DNA of 64,000 nucleotides from Spirometra erinaceieuropaei (Eukaryota; Platyhelminthes; Cestoda; Diphyllobothriidea; Diphyllobothriidae). The notes under the pieces were generated by a model. It worked only from the letters and a program-made list of their open reading frames with translations. It was not told the DNA's origin and made no database searches. Below, in pieces: positions 21,337-33,233 of the stretch. A program made the position numbers and the translations under genes. The stretch lies in assembly GCA_902702965.1 (NCBI GenBank), contig CACRXP010000965.1:44248-108247 (forward strand), in the 5' to 3' direction. Position 1 is the first letter of the stretch. The number at the start of each line of letters is the position of its first letter.

Positions 21337-22243
21337 TACTTAGGAAATCCGCAATTTCGGAAATAACGAATAAAATAGGCAGAAGTTTCTAGGTGCAAAA
21401 ATAATTAGCTACATCAGATTGACATCATCTACCTGAAATGCTGACCTTACGTTAAATTTTTTAACTAGCCTTGGTGGATATCGGATCCCCAAGGGAGTAG
21501 GTTGCGATGAATTCTTGATATAGTGGGTGCCAGAATACCGACAACCCTTCTCTGAGCTTGAATATAGAATGTTTTATCTTGGAAACATCAGCTGATGCGG
21601 TCCTTTTTAGAAATGCAACATAAAGGTTTTCTGATTCGGTCGATAAAAATAGCTACGAGCAAGCTTCGTGCCGCGATGTGCATGTCTACTTATGGTGTAA
21701 TGGGCCTAAGCAATCAGATTACGAGACTCACTTGTTCAACTGCGCCTACGGGTACAGTCTGGAGTCCTCCTAGGCATTTGCGTTGCGACAGGTGGTACCA
21801 AAGAAACAAATGGAGACCGGAATTGCCATTTCTGGCTTATCGGTCATCGTAAGTTCCAGGTGTGGGGCACCTGAATGTTTGCTACCATCAGACAGACCAC
21901 GATAATTCAAATGGCGGACACAGCCTCTATCTTGCAGTCACATCGGCTTCTGACCTAACTCAAGGACTTCCCATCTCCCTGGCCTGACTCATGTTTTCGT
22001 GCAGTTATGTTAGGCAAAATGTTCCTGAAAGATATGATAATTCTAGGGTGCCAAAAGCCCTTCTGACTAGTCGACACCCTTGCAAACTTTTCCCGTAACA
22101 GATATCGAGCCCGCCAGCTGTTGTCCATGTCGACTCCGAAACTGCATTACTTGACTGTCAATCCTGCCAAAAAATGCGACTTTCTGTTTAATTCAGCCAC
22201 CTGCGTAAAAACCGAATTGCGCTGACGTCGAATATATCACCCC
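21337..22243. other. No supported gene; SINE scrap
   Basis: There is a diverged SINE body fragment near 21790-21850 (GGAGACCGGAATTGCCATTT). The rest shows no recognisable feature. Confidence 0.45.
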
Positions 22244-22334
<91 letters not shown>

Positions 22335-22344
22335 GTCATCATCA
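22244..22344 (+). repeat. (CAT)n microsatellite, about 100 bp
   Basis: It is a nearly perfect CAT repeat with one CGT interruption near the right end. There is no open frame around it that would make it a coding His/Ile/Ser tract. Confidence 0.97.
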
Positions 22345-23407
22345 ATATTCTCGACTAACCCCTATGAACTGAAACACATTAATGATCTCAACTGCCCAGC
22401 ACTTGTTCGCTAATGCGTCTACACATAAGATCTCGGGAGTAGTACGTCAACATGAATCCGAAACCTACTTGAAGTTAAGGAGATTAAATAAATGATCGTG
22501 AACGTACACTTAAAACGGGCAACATGTTCAGTGAACGATTATGAGGAGATTGGGATAATGTGCAATACCTTTAACGCATAACGAGGAAAGTAGGTTAGAC
22601 CCGGTTTAAGCAATGTAAACTAGTGACATTTATATTAGCGTTTTAGTCCCGATTGACGCATTTTGTGTTTTGCTAGAGACGCAGAACTTTCGAACAAAAG
22701 TCCTGTATTTACTACCAACTGAACGCTAGTTGAAAAGAGTGATAGGCATTGAGCGTCACACTAAATTCCATGTTGTACCATGGCATTCTGGTTCCCTATT
22801 GAAGACTCTACCAGTCGACTGAGACCACGAAAAAGGAGTGTCTCTATCTAAGTATCCTCTACATTACTTGGCATGTCGTTTTTTTGCAAATTCTTACAAG
22901 AACCTCCCGTCCAATAAAAGAGCTGTTCTCTAACTTGTAAGTCATTTTCCTGGTGGATTTGTAAAATGTTTCATAACACACGCCTGGGGTTCCTGAAAGG
23001 ACATTCAGAAGGCCCCAATTGTTAGCGTTGAAAATCATCCTCTAATTCGCAAAACGTCGAATTCATCAGAACTAATCCAGTGGACTTCATGTGCATATTG
23101 TCAGAACTTCGTCTCTTCATTGCTTGGCAGGTTCAAAATAATTTACTTTGGAATTGTCGAGGAAGACTCCCCAATACGAAATTCGGAATTCATGGACCGT
23201 AATTTTACCGAAACTCTCGTAGATGGCAGAGAGCTGCATAAGATACTAAAGCCAAATGTTTAGACTCAGTAGCCTCAGTCAAGCTGTCTTCGTGGTTATT
23301 AGAATTCAGGAGCACTAATTTCATTTGCGGAGTCAAGATGTTGCACGCTGAATAACAATCAACCTGCGGGAAAAAAGCCTAAATGTTGGTAAATATTGAT
23401 AAACATA
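22345..23407. other. No supported gene
   Basis: AT-rich sequence with stops in every frame; nothing recognised. Confidence 0.45.
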
Positions 23408-24353
23408 CTGTAGATGGGCTAACTCATGAAACGTCAGTCGAAATTGCGAAATGCTTTTCGTTTCGTAAAGACAAAGTAAATAGGGTTGCAAAACTAAGCA
23501 TTAAGCAGCATAAATATATAATAATCCAGTAACACTAGGATGCCGGCTTTTGAGCGGACTTCTTTCCGGCTGCATGCAAAACCACTCTGTAAAAAGGGCC
23601 ATTTAAGTAGCATATATTTTTTCTCATTGATTTTCGATGGTCTTAAACATTCAATTATATTTCGTGGAAAACATGCACAAACATATTCATTCTTTTGCTA
23701 ATTCTGTAGAAAATTACGTCTTCTTCCGAACTTTTACGGGAAAGAAGGGTATAATACGGTTTTTGAAGACGTTTCCAATTACCGAATAATTTTGAGCCCC
23801 GACCTGCCGTTCTATTTGCATTCAGGGTTTCCAAAAAACAAGCCGTATATTTTACGCGTATGTAATTCATAAATTTTAGCGGTTGAGTTGCGCCATCTTG
23901 TTAACTTTACAAGCCACATTGGTAAATGCAGAGACACGACGTTTGATAACGGTTATTTTAAGATATTAGAAAATCTCACATTGAAAATCTTTTTGGAAAC
24001 CGAAGTATACCATTTCTTCGAGTAAAACATTAAAAGAATATGTATATTCCACCGAAGTAGCAGAAGAATGAATATTTTTATGCATGCTCTCCATGAAATA
24101 TAACTGAACTTTTAAAAGCATCGAAAGTTAATGAGAAAAATATATTTCACTTGAGTGACCATTTTTTACAGAGTGTGGATTTTGAATGCAGCCTTAAAGA
24201 AGTTCTTCCGAAAGCCGGCACCCTGGGGTAATTGAATTATTATACAATTATGCTGCTGGGCAATTATTTTTGCAAACTTATTTTCTTATTTTTTGGAAAC
24301 GAAATCGCATTTCAAAATGTCGGTTGACATTTCATGAGTTAGCCCATCTACTG
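23408..24353 (+). mobile_element. Palindromic MITE, copy C
   Basis: It runs from TA|CTGTAGATGGGCTAACTCAT to GAGTTAGCCCATCTACTG|TA. The arms are mutually inverted. The centre (GCATTCAGGGTTTCC, CATTGGTAAATGCAGAGACA) is in the plus orientation. It is about 40 bp shorter than the others. Confidence 0.85.
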
Positions 24354-24554
24354 TATTTCTAATTGACTGTCTGTGCGAAGTCGCAGTCACGACTGATAAA
24401 AAGGAACTACAAGGACACACGTAAAACCTTGTTCAGGTGCCACAAAATTAAACAAATGACGCGGGAAAAGCAAGTGCATGGCACACAGATGCCTCAAAAA
24501 CCGGAGCCGATATCTTCGATGTCAACCGAATAAAAGAAGTCAGGGCTAAACTAC

Positions 24555-24805
24555 AAGTGTTAGGGTTTGAATTCTATGGTTAGGTTTTAGGGTTAGGTGT
24601 TTGGGCAACTATTACTCAACCACTCAGTGCACAACTGCGCATACCCAATAGCTTTTCTTTTGCATACAATTACTTGGCCTGTTCGCCTGTGCGTTCCTCG
24701 GCCCCACCTATAAAAACCCCCGCCGGTCCCGGTGGCTGGGATTCGTTTCCCTCAGGTGCGGCTACATAACCACATCTAACCCACAACATCGCTCCAGTTC
24801 CCACC
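24555..24805 (+). repeat. Telomere-like-headed repeat with a TATA-like box (copy 1)
   Basis: It starts with TTAGGTTTTAGGGTTAGGTG, continues CAACTATTACTCAACCACTC and TTTTGCATACAATTACTTGG, contains CTATAAAAACCCCCGCC near 24710, and ends GGCTACATAACCACATCTAA. A second copy lies at 31150-31410. Confidence 0.7.
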
Positions 24806-25109
24806 GTTACAATTTATGTGGTAGGCGAACAGCCTACGGCTATTAACAACTTGCACCCCGATCCTGCAGTAATGTTTTCATAATCTGATGTTGATGACGG
24901 TCAAAATCCCATGCCTGCCTGAGAAGTGGAGACTTTTTCGTCTCACTTGGTCACCGGCGCATGGAACGGGAGGAGAGAGAGAGAGCGCGAAGCTAGGAAA
25001 GGGTTCATTCAGCATACCCTTCGTTTTAATGAATCGGTGCGACCGAGCCAATCACCATGCGCTAGCAGGAGTGGCCTGTAAGTCTGACAGATGATGAAGT
25101 GGCTGTTTC

Positions 25110-26350
25110 GCAATGTGACTTCTATAATATAAATTGCTTCTGGGAGATGGGAACCCTAATATGGCACATTATACCAGGCACAATTCAAAGTCTTTTCAGT
25201 CACGACAGGGTACCAGCTTTTGAATAAGCTTCAGTTTGGCAGCTTTCAAAAACCACACCAGGTATAAATGACTATCTGATTAGTGGTAGAGGTGCGCTCA
25301 CCGATCACTTCTACGGAAATCACTGGTCATGTTGTGCCTTACGGGCTCTCTATCTCTCGAGTTCAACCAGCAGCCTCACAGCAGCTCGTGATATAGGCAG
25401 ATTGCTGTTGTCGACAAAGACAAGGGAGACTGGAATAGCCATTTCTGGCCTAGTAATCGTCGTTAGCCAGTCAGCGGTTGCTGGTTGGGCTCGAATGCGG
25501 GCACGTAAGGCACAACGGGACGAGTGCTTTCCGTAGAAGTGACCGGTGAGCGCCCCTCTACCATCGGTTATATATACAGTATATATATATATAATGGTGT
25601 AGGGCGCTCACCGATCGTTCATACGGAACTCACTCGTCCCGTTGTGCCTTACGGGCTCTCTCTCAAGCCCAACCAGCAGCCGCACAGGGGCGCATGATAC
25701 AGGCAGAATGTTATTATCGACAAAGAAAATGGAGACCTCAATGACCATCTCTGGCTTATTAGACGTCGTCAGCCAGTCAACGGCTGCAGGTTGGGCTCGA
25801 GGGAAAGAGTTTGTAAGGCACGACGTAACGAGTGGATTCCGAAAGACTGATCGGTGAGCAACCCTCTACTATTGTATATTCCCGATCGAAACCGACAGGG
25901 CAACGGGCTCATGGCCCGGTGGGTAGAGGCGTCGACTTCTAAACCAACAGGTCGCGAGTACGAGGCTCGGGTGTTCCACACTTCGGGTTTGGGTATGATT
26001 GGCTGAAGACGACTAATAAGCCAGAAACGGTCATTCCAGTCTCCCTTGTCTTTGCAGATAGTACCATTCTTCCTATCTAATTAGTATAAGCTTCTCCATC
26101 GATTTTCTATGCCCTTCTAAATTTAAACATATATTATAAAATTACATGCATAATAATATTCCTTTTTGCAAGCATTTGACAGATGATGGCATCTTCGTCA
26201 AGCTTCATGCTGAAAGGTCAAGAGAGTATTATCGTTCTAAGAAATATTTTGAATTCCGTGCAATTTTGAGCCCGATCTGCCGTTGAATTTGTGTCTTTGG
26301 TTTTCGGTCTACTGGCTGTATACGTTTTGTGCAAGGAAAACCCTGCATTA
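25110..26350. mobile_element. Palindromic MITE remnant, copy O, split by a SINE cluster
   Basis: MITE arm sequence (TCACGACAGGGTACCAGCTTTTG at 25200-25222, shortened here) stops at 25283 and resumes at 26085 with TATAAGCTTCTCCATCGATT and TTTGAGCCCGATCTGCCGTT. The outer ends are too eroded to place exactly. Confidence 0.6.
25284..26072. mobile_element. Cluster of SINE units in both orientations with target duplication
   Basis: The block is flanked by CTATCTGATTAG (25272-25283) and CTATCTAATTAG (26073-26084). Inside are a minus-strand tail unit (from GTAGAGGTGCGCTCACCGAT), a plus-strand unit to about 25562, a (TA)n run (25566-25595), another inverted unit from 25599, and a plus-strand unit with its tRNA-like head at 25890-25970 (GGGCTCATGGCCCGGTGGGT, GAGTACGAGGCTC). 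SINEs appear to have inserted into one another. Confidence 0.7.
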
Positions 26351-27519
26351 AAAATTCGTCATATGACACCAGTGGCCAAAAGCTAAGTGAGTGCTGGAGT
26401 TTTGGTGTTTTAGTATTTCAGGCAGAACGTCGGTCAAATTTTGAGATTTCTTAATGGCCGATCATGTAATCGGTCAGTGGAAAAGAAGAGCCAAACGTCT
26501 TGCATTCTGGATTCATACTCAAAAGTATATTCTGCAATGTCAGTTCAGTTACATCCAAGTACCAAGTTCCGACGACTTTCCCTGGACTCGTTTAAACGCA
26601 TGCAAAAACGAAAAAACCTATTTAAGTGTGAGGTTTTTTGCTTAAATAAAAAAATGTCCGAGATCTGAAATCAGCTAAGACCTGAATACGGTGAATAAAA
26701 GAGTTTTAACTGTGTCCCTAAGGTTTTAAAAATGACGGATATTTCATCAAAAATATTTATGTCTTAAGGGCGTTATCACATTTTGATTTTTTGCAGAAGT
26801 GCACGTCGTATTTCAAAATATATTTAATAACTTAGTTATTTAAAGCAAAGTTCTTCGGAATTCAAAGTATAAATTGTTAAGGCAACAGAACATTCGAAAA
26901 ACGGTGCTAAGAAATAAACATGTAGTCGGTCTCTTCATGTAAAGACAGTTCATCTCATTAAAACGCAGATCGAAACACGAATAAATGAAACGGCCAGTAG
27001 GTCGCAGTGGATGAGTGGCATTTGGATTTTTGTTATCATTATTTTGAGTCAAAACAAACGAACCCTAAATACGATCTACTCACTTTGCCTTAGTAAAGCT
27101 ATTGCTCATAACATAATTTCAACTACAGGACCAACTGTTTGAAAAGGTAACTTCAACCGGCATACAAAGTTGCGAATAGGAACGAAGAATATGGTGGCGT
27201 AAGTATGAAACGGCCAGGAGACAGGAAATAATCTTCTCTAGCCCTAAATACATGCTGCGTGCGAAAAGGCTGCCAATTTCCCATTTCGCATCTAGCTACC
27301 TGATAGTTAAATAATCAATCTCCCGATCATCTCTTAGGTCAGTAAGAGATTTCTGACCAATCGAAATGAATAAACGAAGAGACATATAACGTCGAAACGC
27401 CTGTAGAGAATAGTTGTTGCTCTCAAAGTAAACCCTAAGGCCTTCAACATCATAACTAGGTCATTTGCAAATTGGCATTCGCAGGAGGAAATGGGAAACA
27501 TCAAGTGACTACCTACCTA
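26351..27519. other. No supported gene
   Basis: AT-rich sequence with short ORFs only (for example 26441-26668) lacking recognisable motifs or splice-flanked conservation. Confidence 0.45.
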
Positions 27520-28080
27520 GCTTTCCATAACGGTCTGCCAACCCACGGGGAGCCCCCGTCGGGAGTCCCGCGCGGCATGCTTGAGCGCTCTTCAATGGAG
27601 GACTTATGTCCGGCGAATCCGCACCACTTCGACGTAACTGCCTAATTGAGGTTTAAACGCGGGCAGTGCGATTATGGCGCCAGCGATGAGGCTGTGCAGT
27701 TTGCTGTGCAATCCGCCCGGCTACAGCTGAGCAACAAATGTGGCCATCACATCTGCGCCGGCACAGTTGCTGTCAGCGGTGCCAAACCCTGCCGCACGCT
27801 GATTAGCCGACCCATCAACCAATGGGCTCGCGCCGCGTGGGAAGAGGTGCGCCGGCATGCAGCGGTACTTTTATCCCGATCGTGGCTTTAAATAACGCCG
27901 CTCATGTGGTTACGCGTTGCCGCAGGGTGAATTGGTTTGGTCTTGTGTGTGCAAATGTTCTACCGGGTGTTGGGGCTTGCCGGTGTCCGGAAGCACAGAT
28001 AATTGAAAGGCCGCTGTTGCAACGCGCGGAGATTCTACTAGTGCGGGTACATTCACACCGCTAAAAGTCCGCAACAGCCG
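27520..28080. other. GC- and CpG-rich island without recognised gene
   Basis: This ~560-bp block is markedly richer in CpG than its surroundings and holds ACCAATGGG (27817) and a clean 81-codon plus-strand ORF (27646-27891) with no family resemblance I know. It could be a promoter or first-exon region or a GC-rich repeat. Confidence 0.35.
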
Positions 28081-30126
28081 AAAGGATTGGCAAAACAGAA
28101 CTTCAGGACGTGAACGGCCAAAGCCGTCCAGCGAAAATAGTTAGAAAGCCGGGCTATAGATGGTTGGATGGCGATAAACTGACGGCGATGTTGTTGATTT
28201 ATGGAAGGCAAACTGTACTTGTGGCCTTATTATCTCGTCAGTAAGGATCTCAGTATCATAATAAATTAACCATTCCAGTGATAGTAAGAATGCGATTCTA
28301 AGGTTTCCTGTTAAAAGAAGAGGTGACGTGCATGGGAGCAGATGAAATGGAGGTTTAAAGGGAGCGACAATGGTCACAGTGATATGTCTGTCCGATGCGG
28401 CCATATAATGAGCTGTGGGCACAAATTCCCTATTTCTGAGGATCGGTAGGCAAAATCGCCACTCAAGATTTCAGACCTCTTCTTTTTGGAAAATAAGCAT
28501 AGTTTTGAATCAACAATGGAAACACTTCAAAAGCAACAAAACGACAAGTCAACCTGGAATGTTGCGATTAATCTTTTCCTAAGATTTAGCCGCAAACTCC
28601 AAGGTAAACGCAAAATACCAATCAACAGACAGTATATTTGTTCGGAGTCAACAATTTTGCAAATTTCCTTGCCAGTAAATAGGCCAAAAGAACGTTATTA
28701 GTTAAAACAGGTCAAAATGAGAAATCCGATGCACTGAAACGTAAATCATTGAACGCTTTCAGATTAAACGGAATAATGCATAAACTGCTTTGGATTCTGG
28801 AATGTGCAACTGAGTGCAACGGTCACAATCGGAGATAGGACTGACATTCAAGGAGGTTAATACTTATTTTCAAAGAAGTGTGGAATATTAGGCACGACAG
28901 CCAGATATCCAACTAATTTTCCATGTTCCATATTATGCTCATAAAATTTCCGTTTACCGAACAGTTTCGTAATGATTAAGAAACAATTAGAGCATCAAAG
29001 CCGACCCCCAGGAAGTGTTTATGTCGGGAAACTGCTAATTTCATTTGAACGGTAAAGGAGAGTTTGGAGACTCCCAGTATTCGTGTACTCACCCTTACCC
29101 TAACTAACGTGGAAGATCTTAAGCATGGCTATTTTCTACTGAAAACTCTACTTTACATTTAGGGAGAAAATTCAAAGCCAGATATGTTTCTAAAGCAAGC
29201 AACATGCTAGCTTAACCAAGCTTACATGTATTCACAACTCGCATTGTCTGAAATCTCAAGCCCAAACGTCACATACAAAGATTAAAAACTCTTCTGACTG
29301 AAAAGTTTAGGAAAATCCACACGTTGCTTTTTCATGTGTCCGTTTATCCATGCAATAAAGTTAAAGCGGACATTGACACATTCAGGTTACCTCGGTAAGC
29401 GTAGGTTGGGACCGCTTTAAGTTAATCTAGAATTTGGAGTTTTACCTGATATCAAGGTGACGTTTGGCTTCCACGTTCTTATAAAACGATCCAATTGCTG
29501 AGCGCGTGTGAGACAAATGCACTTCGGGTTAAGCCGACTCATCCTCAACGACCAAATAGTTTATTTATAAAAAGGTGATTGCATAAAACATAGATGCTCC
29601 GATTCAAACTACAGCAGCAGTTTATATAAAATGGTGTTTTTGAATCGGAAAAAGTCAGAAACTTCTATCAAAAATCATTTAAAATAATATCAAAATCGTG
29701 TCGTACTCTATGACTATGAATTATTCTTGTGTTTAGAAACCAGAAAAATTAAAATATTATTGAAAAATTGATTCTTACATCGGCAGGCGGCATAAACCGC
29801 TAAAGGCATTGTACATACCTGTTAGGACCAAAATATGGCTCCCTTAGGCCAGAATCGTGTTAACCTCCAGTGCTAATTTTAAACGTGAAAAAAGCAAAAA
29901 AATGTTGGGCCTCCTCTTCTCTGCAAGTAAATAGACAGACATCGCCTCTGGAGTTTCCCAGTCAGAGCATAGTTACGTAAAATTTTTATAAACGGCTTCC
30001 ATATGCTCACACATTAAGGCGCGAAGATGATCAAAATTATGAAATACGCTAACTAAAACCGAGTGCACAGGTGCAAAAACATTTGGCTAGATCGCATTTG
30101 GCAGCCAGGAATGGGGAAGCGAACGG
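28081..30126. other. No supported gene
   Basis: I see nothing beyond short ORFs. AAGCCGACCCCCAGGAAGTG at 28999 resembles part of the hairpin insertion at 20.86 kb. Confidence 0.4.
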
Positions 30127-30402
30127 TGACCTTAACCCTAATCCTAACCTGAAACTTAAACTTTAACCGTTAACCCTAACGACAACCTTAACCCCAACCC
30201 TAATCGAAATCGTAAACGTAACTGTAGCCCTTAGACATAGACCTAACTATAAAACGTAGCCGTAACACTGAAACCTGATCGTACGCTCAAAACCTAACCG
30301 TAACCCGAAAACCCAAGCCTAGGGGGCATAACCCTAACCCGAAAATCGGACACCGTTAACCGGTACCCTAATCCTAACCTCTACCGTAAAACGGAAGCCA
30401 AA
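30127..30402 (-). repeat. Degenerate telomere-like (CCCTAA) tract
   Basis: Some 270 bp of CCTAACCCTAA-like hexamers are interspersed with variants (CCTAATCC, CCGTAACC). The decay suggests an old interstitial tract, not a chromosome end. Confidence 0.75.
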
Positions 30403-30571
30403 TTGGCCCCAGTAAACAAACCCCCAGCCACTTGTAATACGGGGCCTGGCTACCAACTGCGATCAAGCACAATTTTTTCCTGTTTGTCCTTAGAAAGGTG
30501 ATGGATGTTACGGTCTCTGACGCCGATGCCAATCATTTGATATCGGGTCATAAAAATTCGACTTTTGGCAG

Positions 30572-31660
30572 GACTATCTCATGAAATGTTAACAAACATA
30601 CTGAAATGTGTTTTCGATAATGAGGAATTAACTAGACTCTGCTGTTATTATTGGTTATCATGCAATGTAATCCCAAGATGTTTCGCCTACAGCAGGATGT
30701 TGGACTTTGAAAGAATTTCCTTCTGGTTGCATGCAGTAACTTCATTCGGCTGAAATGACGAATTGTATAGCATAAACGCTATCCATCGGTTTAAGTAACC
30801 CTTGCAAGTTCACAAAAAGGAAAATTTGGGAAAAATATTCTTTCTTGCACTTAGAGAAAGAGTATGTTTGCTTCATATTTCACGTCCAAGGAAAATGAGG
30901 ATTTCGATTGCAAAAAGATTTTTAAATTCCCAATTGACTGCCAACTAGACCAAAAATTGCATTTGTGCATTTCCTACCTTTATGCTCTCTACGTTTGATG
31001 TAAAGAAAAGCATAAATGTCCCTGTGGCATAACAAGGCTGTTGTGTAGGCCTTATAACTTTTTTTATTAAGTAGGGACGATGTTGTCTACTGCGTAAGCA
31101 AGACAGATAAACGGACAGACATGATGGTAAGATGTGGTCATGTGGCCCAACCTGGTTGACACAATAGTGTCGGGGTGAGGGGTTTGGGTTATGGTTAGAG
31201 GTTAGGGTTATGTTTAAGGTCAACTATTGCTCAGCCACTCAATGTACAACAACACATTCTCAATAGCTTATCTTTTGCATGTAACTACTTGACCTCGCCG
31301 CCTGTGGGTTTCCCGACCCCAACCGTAAAAAGCCCATCCCGTACTGCATGTGGCTGGGACTTATTTGCTTCAGTTGGGGCTATATAACCACATCTGACCA
31401 AAAGATCCTATAATGTCAATCTTTCGGAACCTAAAGGTGCACTTTTTACGTGTACGACATCTGAAGAAGACTTGAGCAACTGACATACCAATTAGGTAGT
31501 CATTTTATATCGAGTCTGATTTCATCCGAAAAGAGATTATTCAAACGTCGACATCCTGGCATGACTGAAATATGCTTGGATTATTTTGCAAGACAATCAA
31601 TGCTACAGCGCCAATTACGTAATCGTTCCTCATTTCAGAATTCCTTTCTATGAACCCTTC
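30572..31660. mobile_element. Palindromic MITE, diverged copy K, with an insertion
   Basis: The left arm begins GGACTATCTCATGAAATGTT, and the right arm (TCGACATCCTGGCATGACTG, then ATTTCAGAATTCC near 31640) mirrors it. The telomere-like-headed repeat at 31150-31410 lies inside. Confidence 0.6.
31150..31410 (+). repeat. Telomere-like-headed repeat with TATA-like box (copy 2)
   Basis: It matches 24555-24805 over ~240 bp: TTAGGGTTATG, AACTATTGCTCAGCCACTCA, TTTTGCATGTAACTACTTG, GTGGCTGGGACTT and TATATAACCACATCTGACC. Confidence 0.7.
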
Positions 31661-32239
31661 CCGATAGTATACTGGTCTTTCATCTCCAGTACAGCAGGCA
31701 AAAATTTGGTAATGCAAGACAAATGCCATCTACAAAAAAACAGAAAATCATCTTCGATGGTAGGAGCAGGAAGAGGAGAGGATAACGCGATGGGAAACAC
31801 AAGAATCTTATTTGCCTGACATTTACTGTGCGCACTCAAATTCCCCATTGGAAAAAAACAACAGCTGAGGGTGATGCAGGCACGAGGGCGTGCAACCACA
31901 CACCTATGATGATTATTCATGTCCACCTTCATCGCCAGCGGTGGCATTTGATGCGATGAGGGGTTGGGCACACGCATTCGAGTCGTTGCTTACCGTAATC
32001 TATGCGCTATTCTTGATGATTGGCTTTTCAATAGCTAGCCAATACGAAAAATATGTCTGCTTAGACGTTTCCCGCGTAGGTAAAATCTCTCCTTGTTCTC
32101 AGCCTTAGGACCGGATATGGGAGGGGAGATCACTGTGCTGGTTAATAAAATGCATTCTGGAACTCTCACGTTCGTTTTTACCGAAGGGCATCTTTGTCTG
32201 AATTATTTTAACGGAGATCTTAATTTTGTAATAAGCATA

Positions 32240-33233
32240 CAGTAGGTGACCTAACTCATGAAATGTCAACCGAACTTCCAAACTGTGTCTTCGATTCAAA
32301 AAGATTGATTAAGAAACAATGTAAAACTAGTCAGCCTGCAACATAATTTCTTACTAATTCAGGTACCCCAGGATGATGGCTTTCGAACGAACTTCCTTTC
32401 GGCTGCATTTAAAAACTACACTGTAAAAAATGGCTGCTTAAGAAGCACGAACTTTTCTCATTGATTTTCGATGTCCCTAAAAATTCAGTTACATTTCATA
32501 GAAAACATGCATAAAAATATTCATTTTCACGCTCATTTGGAAGTAATTTACATTTTGTTTTCTAATTTTAAACTCGAAGAAACTGCATTACTTAGTTTCA
32601 AAAACTTTTCCAATTCCTGAATAATTTTGAAGCCGCTCTGCCATCACACTTGCATTCAGGGCTTCCAAACTGCAAACCATGTATTTCCCGCGTACGGAAA
32701 ATCATACATTTCTCTACGGTATTAAGAGGTGACCATATGGGGTTCATAAAATTTAGCATTGGATTGGATTCATATTGTTTACTTTACAAGCCACATCGGT
32801 AAATGCAAAAACATGACGTTTTATGAACGGCCATTTCACGGTATTTAAAAGTCTCGCAATGAAATACGTTTTAAAACCGAATTATGTCCCTCTTTCGAGT
32901 ATAAAATTGAAAGGAGACGTAATTGTCTACCAAATGAGCAAAAGAATGAATATTCTTATGTATGTTTTCCATGAAATATAATTGGACTTTTAAGGACATC
33001 GAAAATCAATGAGAAACATGCATGCTTCTTAAGGAGTCAGTTTTTTACAGAGTATAGTTTTTATATGCAGCTGAAGGGAAGTTCGTTCGAAAGGCATCAT
33101 CGTGAGGAAACTGAATTACTATAGAATTATATTGCATACTGATTAGTTTTACAACCCTACATTATTAATCTTTTTGAATCGAAAACGCGTTTCGGAGTTT
33201 CGGTTGACTTTTTATGAGTTATTCCACCAACTG
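32240..33233 (+). mobile_element. Palindromic MITE, copy D
   Basis: It is bounded by TA|CAGTAGGTGACCTAACTCAT and TGAGTTATTCCACCAACTG|TA, giving both TA flanks. It is 994 bp with ~370-bp inverted arms and the centre in plus orientation (TTTCCCGCGTACGGAAA). Confidence 0.9.

Noticed and set aside
22244..22344. CRISPR-like or coding repeat
   Set aside because: Simple CAT microsatellite without spacers or open frame.
27380..27405. GTCGAAACGCC as another hammerhead
   Set aside because: No CUGANGA core or pairing stem I found upstream.
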